Shown here piece after piece: positions 31,196 to 42,424 of a stretch of DNA of 64,000 bases (position 1 is the first letter of the stretch; each line of letters begins with the position of its first letter). Position numbers and translations under genes: made by a program. Source of the stretch: Hypomyces perniciosus. Its lineage: Eukaryota; Ascomycota; Sordariomycetes; Hypocreales; Hypocreaceae. Under the pieces are notes generated by a model that had not been told where the DNA came from, did not search any database, and saw only the letters and a list, made by a program, of their open reading frames with translations. Where the stretch lies: NCBI GenBank assembly GCA_008477525.1, contig SPDT01000005.1, positions 3,038,001 through 3,102,000 of the forward strand, in the 5' to 3' direction.

Positions 31196-34100
31196 GGTGG
31201 AAATAATTGGATGGCTTGGGTTATTTTTTTAGGAGGACTGTTTGAGGGGGACAAAAGCGAGATCTTACGATGCGATGATGCAGTCGGTGGTTTGGTTGAC
31301 GAGGTGCTACGAAGCGAATATCCATGTCAATCTTTAAGACACCATCTTTTTTTTATATCCTGCATAGCAATGAGCTATGTATTCTCAATACTCTGTATAG
31401 CATTGATGTCCGGAACAAGCCGGCGAATGTGATGGGGCCGTCGATGACGGGCAAGGCGAGTCGTCCTGCACAAGGTAAGTCCTACAAATGTCTATTTGCC
31501 GATACAGCATGTAGGGCCATTGTAAAAGAGTCATTCATAGAACTTCACGCTCCGTTCGTATCAATCGCATTGATGAAAGAGCAGCTCAATCCTCTAAAAC
31601 AAGGTGGGTTGGCGGTGTCTGCGCATCCTCCATGCGGATCTACATAGTGGCGTCACTCGGGCTCTTATAACACGCCCTTATGTATATTATCATTTCCCCC
31701 GTTATTTCCATAGCGAGGCTTCATGTCAGATTGGAGTGAGCCCAGGGTTGCTCAGGGTTACTCAGGGTTGACTAGGGTTATGGGAAGAGTTGAGAGGGAA
31801 GCGGTGGCGCTGCTGAGAGCGCCGTATTAGTCACTGGACTTTCTTTGTATTAGCATAAATAGCCTCGATTGCGGCACTGCCAATAGATCAAGTACACATT
31901 TTATTGTCTGGTCACCGTATCCGAGGTCAATTCTCGCTTCCTGTGTCTTATTTCAGCGTGTATTCGAGTCCTGTAATTACTGACTTGCCTTGTTACTTAA
32001 GAAGGCTGTAGTTAACTTGGAATGGTCGTAACCAGTGTTTCAGGGGGCAACCTACTGCCCATGACGGCCAGTCGCTCATCGCCAAACCAACAGTCAGCCA
32101 CTCCCCAAGTGGACTCGCAAGTCGGAGTGAGATAGGAAATGGCACTGCTTCCCAGTACCCGAAACTCCTGAAAGGCATGGAGTAGATGGATGCAATGTTC
32201 AGACTAGTCTGCACAAGAGCTGGGCGATCAAGGGTGAGCCGTACTGGGACATCTGGGTGAATTTGAACTTGCTTATTCCTGCACTAAAAGGAACTCCCAA
32301 GGGAGAGCAGAATCCGAAAACCTAAGCACCTGAAGCTATTCAAATAGCTATGTACATTGGTCTCGTGAACCCGTTGAAGACTTCGGGTACCAGAGATTGC
32401 TGTTGGCCGCTCCAGTGGTGCGATGGGGTCTGCGCATACCGTCAGTTTATTGTCACTAACAAAGGCCATCATCATGGAATCCACGCAATATCATGGTTGT
32501 ACTGATACTATGGCTGTCGCCGGCCTTGGCCCCGAGCTGATACACAATACCCAACTTCCTTGGACGCCCATTCTAGGGAGACGTGTCCCCGAAACTTGCA
32601 GCGATGACAACTGGTCATACCACTCTGATCAATTTCTTCAGGTGCAAATGGCGGCATGAAGCGACTTACTGGGGAAATAATCGAGTTATACATGAGCGGC
32701 ATCCCCGAAAGTTTCCCTCGTACGAACTGAGTTCTAGGATGCTCGAGCTGGAGGGTTTTCAGCACAGCTTAGGATAAAATCTTAGCCCCGGACCACAGGA
32801 TATAGGAACCCATCATCCTAACTGCGGCTGTATAAGTCGTTCGTTTGATGACTTGAACCGCAGTCTCATGCTTGAGGGTATGTCAAACATCTCTGCCTGA
32901 CACCGCCTCAACACTGGCGACACGATCACCCTGAACGACGATATACATCTGATCTAGAATCGAAACCGCAATTGTCCTCGGGGTTATAGAAGGGCCATCA
33001 TACATAAGCAGGCTCTCCTATAGCTGTGTCATGATGCGGGCGATGGGTGTGATACTTTCGCATTGGGGGAGGGGCACCCTGAAAGTGAGTGGGAGAAGGC
33101 AGTTCTAGGCGGAATTGTCATGACCACGCAGCAACGGTGGATTGAGACTGCTCACTATTCTCTAGATCTGCTGTCAGGGGGAGAAAGGCCTCGAGAGAGC
33201 TGGAGATTGGTCGTTTGGGATACCTGGTGCCTCAATACATGGGGATTCTTGCCCAGTTCAACTACTATGAACGTGTTGCTGTCGCTTATTGGTCATCGGC
33301 AAGGCTCTAGAGGCTTCGGGTATTAGGGCCTATTCTCAGAGTGAGTGAAGAAATTTGAGCATATTATCTAGGGAAGATGGCTGTTTGGCTAACAACTTGC
33401 GGAACCGTGGTATCATGCAGCCTGTTTAGGAAGAGTGGTTCGCAGTCGCCGGACCCAAGTGTCATCGACCGCTGGACCCTCGAGAATGCCAACTCATTTC
33501 GTTCCAAAGCCAATGTTGTGGAACAAGCCAACCAAGTCAACTATCGCCGGTCAGTAATACTTGTACCTCTGCTACAAGCAGGGCCGGCAGGCTGCGTTGG
33601 CTTATGATCATTGGTGTCATGGATGACGTTGGCTGCGTCGACAAGAAGCCGGCTTGCTCAGCCCAAACTCCCGGATAGGAACTTCTGTGTGCATTGACTT
33701 ACATGTTCCATCTATATACATCAACCTGTAATGACGTCTTCTACCCCCGTCAAGCTGGGTGTCGGTTTTGGAGAAGAAAAGCCCCTCTCACACCGACTCT
33801 CAGCAGCCGCTTCATCAAATCGAGGCATAGTCCGCGGCCCACTTCAAGGAGACATGTTCCTCATCAGGAAACTCGGAAAACTTCCAAGGCGTTTCGGAAT
33901 GCTCATGAATGATGCAGATTCCGAACTGAGTAAGTTACGTTCCCGAAGGCAGATCCGACAACGCATTGACAACTCTGATGTGCTTGGTATGCTACACTGT
34001 TGATGGATGCAAGGATATATGACGAACCCAGAGGGCTTAGCAGCATAATAATAGTAGTAAGCGAGCATACGGTACGGGACGCAGTTGCCTCGGCCCTCCC

Positions 34101-35519
34101 GTAAAACTCTATCTTCTAGTCATAACTGCCTTGGAAATCCTCCCTGAAATTCGCCCAATCGAATAGGAGGAGGGTACATGATGGTGTGTGGTGTTGGAGC
34201 AAACATTCCCATGAGGTTTGATGTTACTGACAGTTACACGTCTCCAATGGAAACTTTAAGAGATGTTTAAAGTTTTCGCTATTGTACCAAGACTCACGAT
34301 TATTATCCTGAATTTCTTGCCACTGTGTAGTACATATGGCCTTCATCAGGGCTGGATTTCATGGCATCCATCATTGCTCGTACCTAGGAGTGTATGTACG
34401 GAACGTGCATGTCTTAGACCAAAGGCTCATCGATAGCAACATTAAGGATTAAGAAAATAAGCGGTGAGGCATTGGCTTTGGTATCTGGACATTTCTTTCG
34501 TTTACACAGTACTTTGTACCGAGTGGCATTTATTTAATTGCGTGGCTGAATGACGTGCGGCTTGCTGTCAATCAAATTGACTCTCGGGAAGCCGGACTTC
34601 CAAGCCATCACAGCATTCGGGTAGTGACCTCACCATGAGGAAACTAGGTACATCCCGAACCGGATATTTGCATATTCATGGACAGGGCATTTTGCATTTA
34701 TCCCCTATGGCAGATTACCTGCAGCCAGCCCCTGCACGGTGTACGGCAAAGACTGAGATAATCACACCCCTCCGACAAGTCTTTGATGGTTATGTAATCT
34801 TTCAGGGTCTGGGCGATCCCCACGACCAGATCCCTCGTCTTTTCTCTCGTTCTTCTCTCTTTTGCGTTGAAATATAATATTTTAAAAATTCTGGAGGAAA
34901 GAAATGACACAAGGAGATATTTCTGGCAAAGTTTTACAAATTTACTGCGTCGTTGTGTGTAGTTCTGTGTATCGCAAAAGTCACTGTTTGTGGAGGCGAT
35001 TCATTACTAGTAGTAGTACTCCGTATGTATATGGAAAAAACCACTTTTCGATTTAGGCTATGGAAAAGATACATGACAAACTGGCCCAACCCAATGACAT
35101 AAGAAAAAGGAGAAAAAGAAGAATCTAGCCATTTTTGATATGCCGCCAAGCTCATAAACACGTCTGTCATGAAAACATGATGGCAATCCAATAATGAGAA
35201 AAAAAAAAACTCCGTGTAAATCCCATACAGATTTCATTCCATCATCAAAATCGATCGGGCTCGCAACAACGATTTTCCGCGTCTCACAACAACGTTCTCT
35301 TCTTCCCGTGCTTCCCGTCTGCGGGGGCTGTTTCACGTACGAGCACAAAACAGAATGCAACCCACCCCAGTCCCAGCAAGGGAGAAATGCAGCCAACTAA
35401 GCTACCGGGAGCCGCGGCGCCTCTCCCGTTCGTTTACACGTTTTGGAGGGGAGGGGCGTGTGACGATCGAACAGTGGGCAAAAAGACACATAGGAACATG
35501 TGTTTGTGTGTGTTTTTTT
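31196..35519. other. Intergenic region, 4.3 kb
   Basis: Between the converging aldolase-like and dioxygenase genes. Many short open frames occur on both strands (for example 33063-33326, 33377-33607 and 33731-34003 on plus; 32508-32765 on minus); some look protein-like but none was recognised or could be joined. It also holds a telomere-like short repeat at 31735-31780. Confidence 0.45.
31738..31780. repeat. CAGGGTT/TAGGGTTA-like short repeat
   Basis: Four close copies of (C/T)AGGGTT, spaced by 3-5 bp and ending in CTAGGGTTATGGG. It resembles the fungal telomere unit TTAGGG but is too short and irregular to be called a true interstitial telomere. Confidence 0.4.
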
Positions 35520-36695
35520 TTAGTTGGAGCCGGGGATGAACAGAGGAACCTCCATGGGCAGCCCCGAGTGGGGTGTGAGAGAGTCGATGGAGCCCGAGAC
35601 GTGAGTGCGCTCGACGGGCTTACGCGTGAAGAAGACGAGCATATCGCGCGTGGCCTCCTTGGTCTTGTCGATGGGGTAGACGGCAGACAGACTGTGCTTG
35701 CGCTCGTGGTCGACAATCAGCAGCGTGTCGAGGAAGTTCTTGTGCTGCACGCGGGCGAGCAGGTGCTGCGGGTTGATCTGCTCGAGTGGGATGCCTGTGG
35801 TCTCGTCCATGGAGTGCATGAAGGTGGCAGCGCTGTTGGGTCCCATGTTGTTGCTGCCCAGGAACGTGGTCATGGTGTGGTCGACGCCGTCCGAGTGGAC
35901 GCCCTCGAGGGCCGGCTCGCCCAGGATGTCTGACGTGGTGACGGTGCGGAGGTTGAACAGCGTGCATACCCACTTGTTCATGCCGTACTCGAGCTTAGGT
36001 CGGTGGGCAATCTCCATGCCGTGCAGGATCATGGCCTTGAAGGCGAAGAGAGCCTGGAAGACCGAGTTGAGCTGCAGCTCGTTCTCGACCTCGTCGAACC
36101 GACGGACCTTGCCGGAGTCGTAGCGGTTAAAGTCCTCCTCGACAGTCAGGACAAACGGCTGGAACTCCAGGCGACGCAAGGTATTGGTATCAAAATCGAT
36201 GCAGAATCGGGAGTTGCGGGATCGGCGGAACGGCAGGGTAGGGTCATGGTACAAGTGGTCGCTGACCTTTTGAAGCTTAGCGATGTCCTCTTCATGGGCA
36301 CCGAGACCGAGCATCAGAGAGATCATCTCCTCAGACTCGATGAAGACAGAACGGTCCCGGATGTACTTGTCGCGGATCTCCATGATCCTGGAGATGGTCT
36401 GGTAGAACTTGGGGTTATGGACTTGCTCCCTGATGTTAAGCTGGGTGAAGCCCTCAGGCTGGGGGAACGGCTCCGTGATCTGCTGGTGTTGGTGCTGGAA
36501 CTGCTGCTGGGCCACAAAGGGAGGAGGCGGAGGCGTGCTGTTGAGAGGTGTCTGAGTGGCAAGGGCCTCGACAGCCTTGGCCTTGCTGGACTCGTGGAAC
36601 AGACGCTGGCTGCCGCGAGAGACAGCAGCAGACGACGGACGAAGCAGAGGTGCAGAAGCACGAACTGCCCGGTGTACTGCTCTGAAAGAAGACAT
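35520..36695 (-). CDS. 2-oxoglutarate/Fe(II) dioxygenase, IDO-like, probably mitochondrial
   Basis: A single-exon gene of 391 residues. The C-terminal two thirds match the 2OG-Fe oxygenase family that includes bacterial free-amino-acid hydroxylases such as L-isoleucine dioxygenase. The metal-binding HxD lies in EGVHSDGVDHTMTTFLG (His and Asp near residues 266 and 268), and the distal His plus a following basic region lie in LIVDHERKHSLSAVYPI (near 325-335). Supporting blocks are RFCIDFDTNTLRRLEFQPFV and HGMEIAHRPKLEYGMNKW. The first 40 residues (SFRAVHRAVRASAPLLRPSS) are rich in Arg, Ala and Ser with no acids, like a mitochondrial presequence. Residues 45-80 are Pro/Gln-rich. The substrate is unknown; free amino acid hydroxylation is an analogy. 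A minisatellite lies just upstream of the start. Confidence 0.82.
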   Translation of the reverse strand: MSSFRAVHRAVRASAPLLRPSSAAVSRGSQRLFHESSKAKAVEALATQTPLNSTPPPPPFVAQQQFQHQHQQITEPFPQPEGFTQLNIREQVHNPKFYQTISRIMEIRDKYIRDRSVFIESEEMISLMLGLGAHEEDIAKLQKVSDHLYHDPTLPFRRSRNSRFCIDFDTNTLRRLEFQPFVLTVEEDFNRYDSGKVRRFDEVENELQLNSVFQALFAFKAMILHGMEIAHRPKLEYGMNKWVCTLFNLRTVTTSDILGEPALEGVHSDGVDHTMTTFLGSNNMGPNSAATFMHSMDETTGIPLEQINPQHLLARVQHKNFLDTLLIVDHERKHSLSAVYPIDKTKEATRDMLVFFTRKPVERTHVSGSIDSLTPHSGLPMEVPLFIPGSN

Positions 36696-38475
36696 CTTGG
36701 TCGTTAAATGTCAAACAAGCAGTTATGAGGTGAGTGATTTTTTTTTTGGTTTCTTTGTTGACGAACAAAGAGGATCTTCTATTTGAGAAAAAATCTCTAA
36801 TGATCAGGAGTCGGTTGAGAGTGGCCCAGGATAGCCCTCTATCAGGAGATTGTTAAGAGTAGCTCAGGATAGCTCTCTGTCAGGAGTTTTTTTTTCAGGG
36901 TCAGCTCAGGATAGCGCCCTATCAGGAGTTTTTTTTGTAAGAGTAGCTCAGGATAGCCCTCTGTGATAGAGTAAGAAATCAGGAGTTGAGTTCGTATGGC
37001 TCAGGGTAGCCCTCAACGAAGTTATGTTTGCAAAGTGAAAAAAACGAGAACGAGTCTTGATAGCTCAGGATAGCCCCTAGCAGGTATGAGTAAGAACGTA
37101 TCAAGCAAGCTTGTTGTTGTTCTTCTAGCGTGATAGCCCGAAGAAAAGGTCCAAGCCAAAGAGGTGGGAATCCGGTTCTTCTTATTCTTCGAGAGCCCGA
37201 CAGCGAAGACTGGGGGCAAGGGGGGGGGGCTTCGGGAGGCTCTTGGGGGGGTGGTTGATCAAGCGTCATGATCCTCGTTCGTTCACTCCTCTGGACTCCC
37301 TCGACGCCTCCCCCCCTTCCCTTTACTTCTTTGGTCCGGTATGTACAAAGTACCCAGTGCTACACGTACAGCATCAGAGTACAGCATCGTAGGCGAAACA
37401 CCCAGGCATTGCGGCCAGCTTGGACGAGGACCCCCCCCCCTTCATGAGACACTAGTGTCCCATTCTGATGTCAGCCAGTACTGTGGAAAGACAAGGAAAA
37501 TTTCGTTCGGGCACGATCAGACGGGTGCAGCATGGCATAATGCAGCTTACTACAAAGGACAAGGGGGTCGTTGGGCTAGTGTGATTTTACTTTTGGTGTT
37601 GTCGCATTTCGCCATCACATGTTGTTATGCGAGTGTCTACTCCGTATCCCGTCGTAGTAAGTGTAGGCGTGTAAGTGGTGTAATACGAGTTGGCGATTCA
37701 ATCAACCGGGGCTAAGCGTCGGCCCAGATGGTGCATAAACCCTTATATCCGGTATAGCGCTAATCGCCTCAAGTCAGTGGCTTAGAAGGGCTCTGCGAAA
37801 GAAACAAGAAACATGGCTGTCCAAAGCATGTCCTGCGATTCCCAGCTCAGCCACAGACGCACAAGAATTCCAATTCAAGCAGAAAAGCCGATTCTCGCAG
37901 ATGGCAACCTGCGACCTTGTCCAATTGAGGGGGATAAATGCTCGAGTGGAAGACAGACGTTGCATACAACAAGGGGATGAACGTTGAGCCTATGGTTGCA
38001 CTTCTGCGGTGAAACATCATCAGGATACGATGTACGGAGTACCGGGGACGTATCCATAGTGCCCCGTACCTGTACGGACAAAAAGATCCGAGCCAAGGCG
38101 AATAGCCGGGAAGAACAGAACACTGTGACCCGAGGAAGATTTCATTCCCATTGGGGCGGCGGAGGTTTATCATGTATGTCTCAAGAAGAGAGACATGCGT
38201 TGAGCAACAGATAGTAGTATATATAATACGGAGTACGGAGTACTACTAAAAGTAAATCTGGACCCTGACTGTCTTACATACCACCACACTACTAGTACTC
38301 GAAGCGGAATGGATATGTTCAGCTCCAAGGGTTTAATCCACCTAAACAGAGCAATGACAGACAGCCTGAGACGGCCCATGAATACGTGGAACGAATGTCG
38401 TAATTTATCATCCATAAAAACTTGGACAACGGCATCTATTATTAAGGCACCCAATCTAATCTACTGTGTACATCC
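36696..38475. other. Intergenic region, 1.8 kb
   Basis: This includes the promoter of the dioxygenase gene with its minisatellite, and the 3' flank of the next minus-strand gene. No coding segment was recognised. Dispersed motifs occur at 37640, 38032, 38226 and 38233. Confidence 0.55.
36802..37085. repeat. Degenerate ~42-bp minisatellite
   Basis: Six copies of a GCTCAGGATAGCCCTCT core (starting near 36824, 36863, 36905, 36947, 37000 and 37064), most paired with an ATCAGGAG(TT) word and separated by A/T runs. Spacing is about 39-64 bp. It begins about 110 bp upstream of the dioxygenase start codon, so it sits in that gene's promoter. Confidence 0.85.
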
Positions 38476-39159
38476 TCACACAACCACAACTTGCTGCATG
38501 TACCGCTGCCAAATTCTCACAGAAGAAATCACTGCCATCAAGGCCCATGTCTCCCCCAGCTCACCGGTCGCTCCACTATTGATGAACTGGAACTTGGCAG
38601 CCCTCTTCACAGACATCGACGCCTCCGCCCACACGGCGAGCACCTCGTTCTCGTCCTTGTCCTTGTCGTCTCGCGTCGCCCGTCTCAGCTTCCACCCGTG
38701 CAGCCACTCGTCCAGATTGTTCACCTCTTCCCCCTTTGTGCCTACCCACTCAAACTTGACAATTTGCTTCTTCTCGTCTGCTCTGCCCACGGGTACGGAA
38801 AAGGCGTATACCTGTCTTAAGCCGTTCAGGCTTGCTGGCATCTGCGCTTCGATGGGTTCTTGGCCTGGCCCAAGGGGCGGTAGTGTGATGGTGTTGCCGT
38901 AGGCCAGCTTGCCTGTGTTACGGGCCGCTGCGAGTGGCGGAGACTCGAGGCTCGGTCCCGCGTGCATGATGAGATCCCCGAACCAGCCGCTCACTAGGTT
39001 GAATGCGTAGAGAGGCGTAGACGGGTCTTCACCGATGAGGAGCTTGAGTTTGGACCATGATGCGTCGTAATACAGCGTGAATGTGTTGGGGAAGCGAACG
39101 CCCGCGGCAGATGATTCATGGATTTGCCTGTGGGCTTGCTTGGACTCGGAAGAGCCCAT
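38476..39159 (-). CDS. Uncharacterised protein, possibly tubby/LURP-like, N-myristoylation signal
   Basis: An open frame of 227 residues with a complete start and stop. I do not recognise a named fungal family. The pattern of alternating beta strands (FTLYYDASWSKLKLLI, then LYAFNLVSGWFGDLIMH, then KFEWVGTKGEEV, then WKLRRATRDDKDKDENEVLA) resembles tubby C-terminal-like or LURP-one-related beta barrels, but this is an impression only. The N-terminus MGSSESK fits the N-myristoylation pattern (Gly2, Ser6, Lys7), so the protein may attach to membranes. No transmembrane helix or signal peptide is present. The short hydrophobic end QQVVVV is odd and might mean that a small 3' intron was missed. It shares strand with the HAD hydrolase gene but sits 0.6 kb away. 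Confidence 0.7.
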   Translation of the reverse strand: MGSSESKQAHRQIHESSAAGVRFPNTFTLYYDASWSKLKLLIGEDPSTPLYAFNLVSGWFGDLIMHAGPSLESPPLAAARNTGKLAYGNTITLPPLGPGQEPIEAQMPASLNGLRQVYAFSVPVGRADEKKQIVKFEWVGTKGEEVNNLDEWLHGWKLRRATRDDKDKDENEVLAVWAEASMSVKRAAKFQFINSGATGELGETWALMAVISSVRIWQRYMQQVVVV

Positions 39160-39747
39160 GTTGAACTGAGTAATAGTTGGTTTGATACCGCGTCTGGCTT
39201 ATTCGGAAGCTGAAGCTCTGGGCATGTATGTAGATGGTTGTGGTGCCGATTGGATGAGAGCCACAACCTGTTTCGGCTGGCCTTGCGATGACGATTCTTG
39301 GCGAAGATCCAGATTCAACCAATACTGACAGTGAATGATATTTTCGAATTGTTGAAATCTTGGTATTTTTTTTTACCGGGTTTTATATGGTTTTTTATGA
39401 CCTCCAGCACGAGACGAAAGCGTGCAATCTGTTCAGCCTAACCTACCCCATATCATCATCAAGACGTCCAAATCCGGCAATACGCAGCGCTGTGAGGCGT
39501 TCAGCGCCACCTATTGCGTCACTAAGCTGTGCAACAGCCACGGCATGACCAACAGTTGTTGTCCAACAAATGATAACGGGTGACACACGCTGCGACAATT
39601 GGTCTGAAAGAGGACAATTGGGCCGCTGAGAGGATTTAGCAAGGGGCTGTACGAAGTAAAAATAGGCCCATGAAAACTCTTGTGGTCGGATAGTATTTGT
39701 ATTACAGAATCCTAGATTCACCTCTCCGTACTTCGTAAAGCTGTCAC
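39160..39747. other. Spacer between two minus-strand genes
   Basis: A 588-bp spacer with the promoter of the tubby-like gene and the 3' flank of the HAD gene. TACGAAGTA and TACTTCGTA motifs occur at about 39650 and 39727. No coding segment was recognised. Confidence 0.55.
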
Positions 39748-40515
39748 TCAAGCAGACTTCGCAGTCTCAGCCTCAGCCGCATCCGCCATTGCTGCCATAT
39801 CCCCGAATCGCCACGAATAGGAAACCTTGCCCTCATAATCCGCCTCGCTTCCTCCCATCACACTCTCCACCTGCTGGCCTCTCTCGATCCACGCGCTCGT
39901 GAGGCCAATCTGCTTCGCTGGCACATGGTCGTGGTGCAGGCTCTGCGCCGTGTGGATGATGTTCTCCTTCTTCACACCCAAGTCCTTCTCGCAGTGCTCA
40001 AGCAGATACCGGAAGTTGTTCAGGTCCGGCTTGTACGAGCCAATCTCCTCCGCCGTGTAGATGGCATCGAAGGGGAAGCCTTGGAACTGCTTCTCCACTG
40101 TGCGCTTGAACGAGTCCAGGTCCACGTTGGACAGGATCACCAGCTTGTAGTGCTTGTGAAGTCGCTTCAGCGCCTCCAGTGTGTCTGGGAAGATGGGCCA
40201 GTCGCCAACCGCGCCGCCGAACGTGGCTTTGGCTTCCTCGGAGGCGTCGATGCCGAGCTCCTTAGCTAGGTCGCCGTATGCAGTGGACAGTACGTCACGG
40301 TACAGATCCTTGGGTCTGGCTGCCTGGACGCGGCCCTCATGCTCGATGAAGGCCTTGAGCAGGTTCAGACGATCATTCTTCCAAGGGTGGGAGTCTGGGA
40401 GTTGCGCCGCCAGGGGCAGGAGGGCGTTGTATATGCCGGTCTCCCAGTCGACGAGGGTGCCGAAGCAGTCAAAGGTAAGGCAATTGAACGAGGTGAGTGA
40501 TCGTGTAGTCGCCAT
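39748..40515 (-). CDS. HAD-superfamily hydrolase, 2-haloacid dehalogenase type
   Basis: A single-exon gene of 255 residues, the usual length for this subfamily. HAD motif I is LTFDCFGTLVDW with nucleophile Asp16; as in haloacid dehalogenases the second motif-I Asp of phosphatases is replaced (DCFGT). Motif II is VILSNVD (Ser near residue 128), motif III the Lys of GSYKPD (near 161), and motif IV is the IIHTAQSLHHDH region. The cap domain lies between about residues 20 and 100. The family cleaves carbon-halogen bonds in 2-haloacids, but many fungal members have unknown, possibly phosphatase-like, substrates. The acidic end AEAETAKSA looks disordered. No signal peptide is present, so it is likely cytosolic. 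Confidence 0.9.
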   Translation of the reverse strand: MATTRSLTSFNCLTFDCFGTLVDWETGIYNALLPLAAQLPDSHPWKNDRLNLLKAFIEHEGRVQAARPKDLYRDVLSTAYGDLAKELGIDASEEAKATFGGAVGDWPIFPDTLEALKRLHKHYKLVILSNVDLDSFKRTVEKQFQGFPFDAIYTAEEIGSYKPDLNNFRYLLEHCEKDLGVKKENIIHTAQSLHHDHVPAKQIGLTSAWIERGQQVESVMGGSEADYEGKVSYSWRFGDMAAMADAAEAETAKSA

Positions 40516-42424
40516 TGTTTATTCGTTTAATTGGTTTGTTGATTGGCCGTCCTTCTTTTCGAGAGTGGTGTGTATAGACAAGGAGTTGGGGTGAGAGGTC
40601 AATCAATCATGCATTGCGTCTCCCTAGAGTAATCCTTTCATTCATCCATTACCTTATGATAAAACGAACATGGCGGGGTTCATTGCGGGGTATGTCATTT
40701 GAAGGCGCATTTCCACTTGTCAGAGGGCGTTTTGTTAGAGGGCGTTTCATCTCCATGACGTCCATCTTACTGCTCTCACGTAAGTCCTTATCATCGAAAC
40801 AGATAACCTTAAGTAAGTACTACTACTAGTACACAGATACAATGGTTTTCCTAAAACAGCAACTTATTGACCCTGTAGCTTAGCTGTCGCAAGCTCATAA
40901 TCTCATACGACGAGTTTTCCAACGAGAGAAATGACGAAATTCTCGCATTCTTTCCTTGGGGTTTCTAAATGCCGATAATAACCTGTCACTTGCGTGGTTT
41001 TTACCCCCCTTTGCAGCACAAATAACCCGACATAATAGTATCATCTAACTCTGCCAATGAAATGAGCTTGGCCTATCAAGAACCGAACCATGTGGCGCTG
41101 CGTCTGGGCGCCTGTCTTGTCGTACAATTCAAGCCATTCCATTGTGTATGCACATTTGTACGGACTGGGCTCACCGGCCCCTCTTTACCGCAGAGTTAAT
41201 CTATAGGGATCGACCAGTTACAGAATTAGCGGACCTAGGATAGGTTTTTTTGCATAACCGATGAAGCTGGGTTACATCGCAGATATCGGTCTGCAGGCCG
41301 CAAATGAAGAAACTCATCAAGAAAAACACGTTACGAAGGACTTTGCATGTCGTCTGTACGAAGTAGTAGTAGTATGCAATGCAAAATACAAAGTACACGC
41401 CCCTAGAATGCTAATGCTGTGCGCCGTACGACGGTGACATTGGAAAGTTGGAATACGGAGGCTTGCTTGCGTCAGCTCTGGGCCTTGGCATCTGTTTCCC
41501 CGCAAGCTTACTTGAAGCTATCTCCACTAGGCAGAGGCAGTCCTTTTACAACTCCTTAACTTTGTTGTGAAACAACATAAAGAAGACGCTAATTATGGAA
41601 GCTGATGCACATCATCTAGTGCAGGATCAAGTGTTTGATGTGTAAAACGGCTGAGGAGCGCAATGCCATCCAAGGATTCACCTTGGGTGTAAGGTGAACG
41701 GGTAAGATACCGGACACGTTTATGCTGTTTGAGATTGGAAACACAGTAAGCTGGCAATTATAAACTAGAAGAAAGTGTCTCGTCAATGCTAGAGTGATAG
41801 GGCCACATATCATTGCATTCTGTATTGCATATCATCCAAGAATAGGTATTGACATGAACTGGATACCTTCTATAAACTAGTATCAAGTGGTGAAGATGAC
41901 CATCAATTCACGTATAAACTGTCTTAATTGGTCTACAGGAAACCTCCGAGGGCTCAAGTGCCTCAATCTATATGTTAGTCCTCATCTTATTCTGGAGCTG
42001 GATAGATTGGGTTAGTCTTTGTGTTCGTAAGATCAACCTTTCGCCCGGCACTCTATCCCATCGCTTTAAATGAAGCCTTCAACGTTATATAGTATCTGTG
42101 TCGTCTAGACAGGAGCAATAAGACTGAGGTCCAGGGTAAGAGTACATTCTTCCACAGCCGGGTTGACTAGAAGAATAAGAGTTCGAGAATGATGCGACTT
42201 TCTCGCAGACTGCCTTCCCATCTTACACGACGATATTCACAGCCAAATATGTAAATACTGACCCAATAATCAGGGCGGTATATGCAAGAATGCTATTAAC
42301 TTCCTAAATCCCCCAATGCCTTCCTGCTCTCGCAGGTGTCTATGTGTAGTAGAGTATACCATGATGTATCCAAGCCAGCGCTCCCCGTTCTGAAAAAGAG
42401 AAAAAAAAAAATACTAACAATCAT
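40516..42424. other. Intergenic region, 1.9 kb
   Basis: This holds the HAD gene promoter and the 3' flank of the thioesterase-like gene. A 12-base word GAAGGCGCATTT near 40700 also occurs near 29311. No tRNA, although a CCCTGTAGCTTAG string near 40870 mimics an A box. No coding segment was recognised. Confidence 0.5.

Noticed and set aside
40868..40930. String CCCTGTAGCTTAGCTGTCGCAAG resembling a tRNA A box, followed by CTCATAA
   Set aside because: No GGTTCGA-type B box follows at the right distance and no acceptor stem can be drawn.
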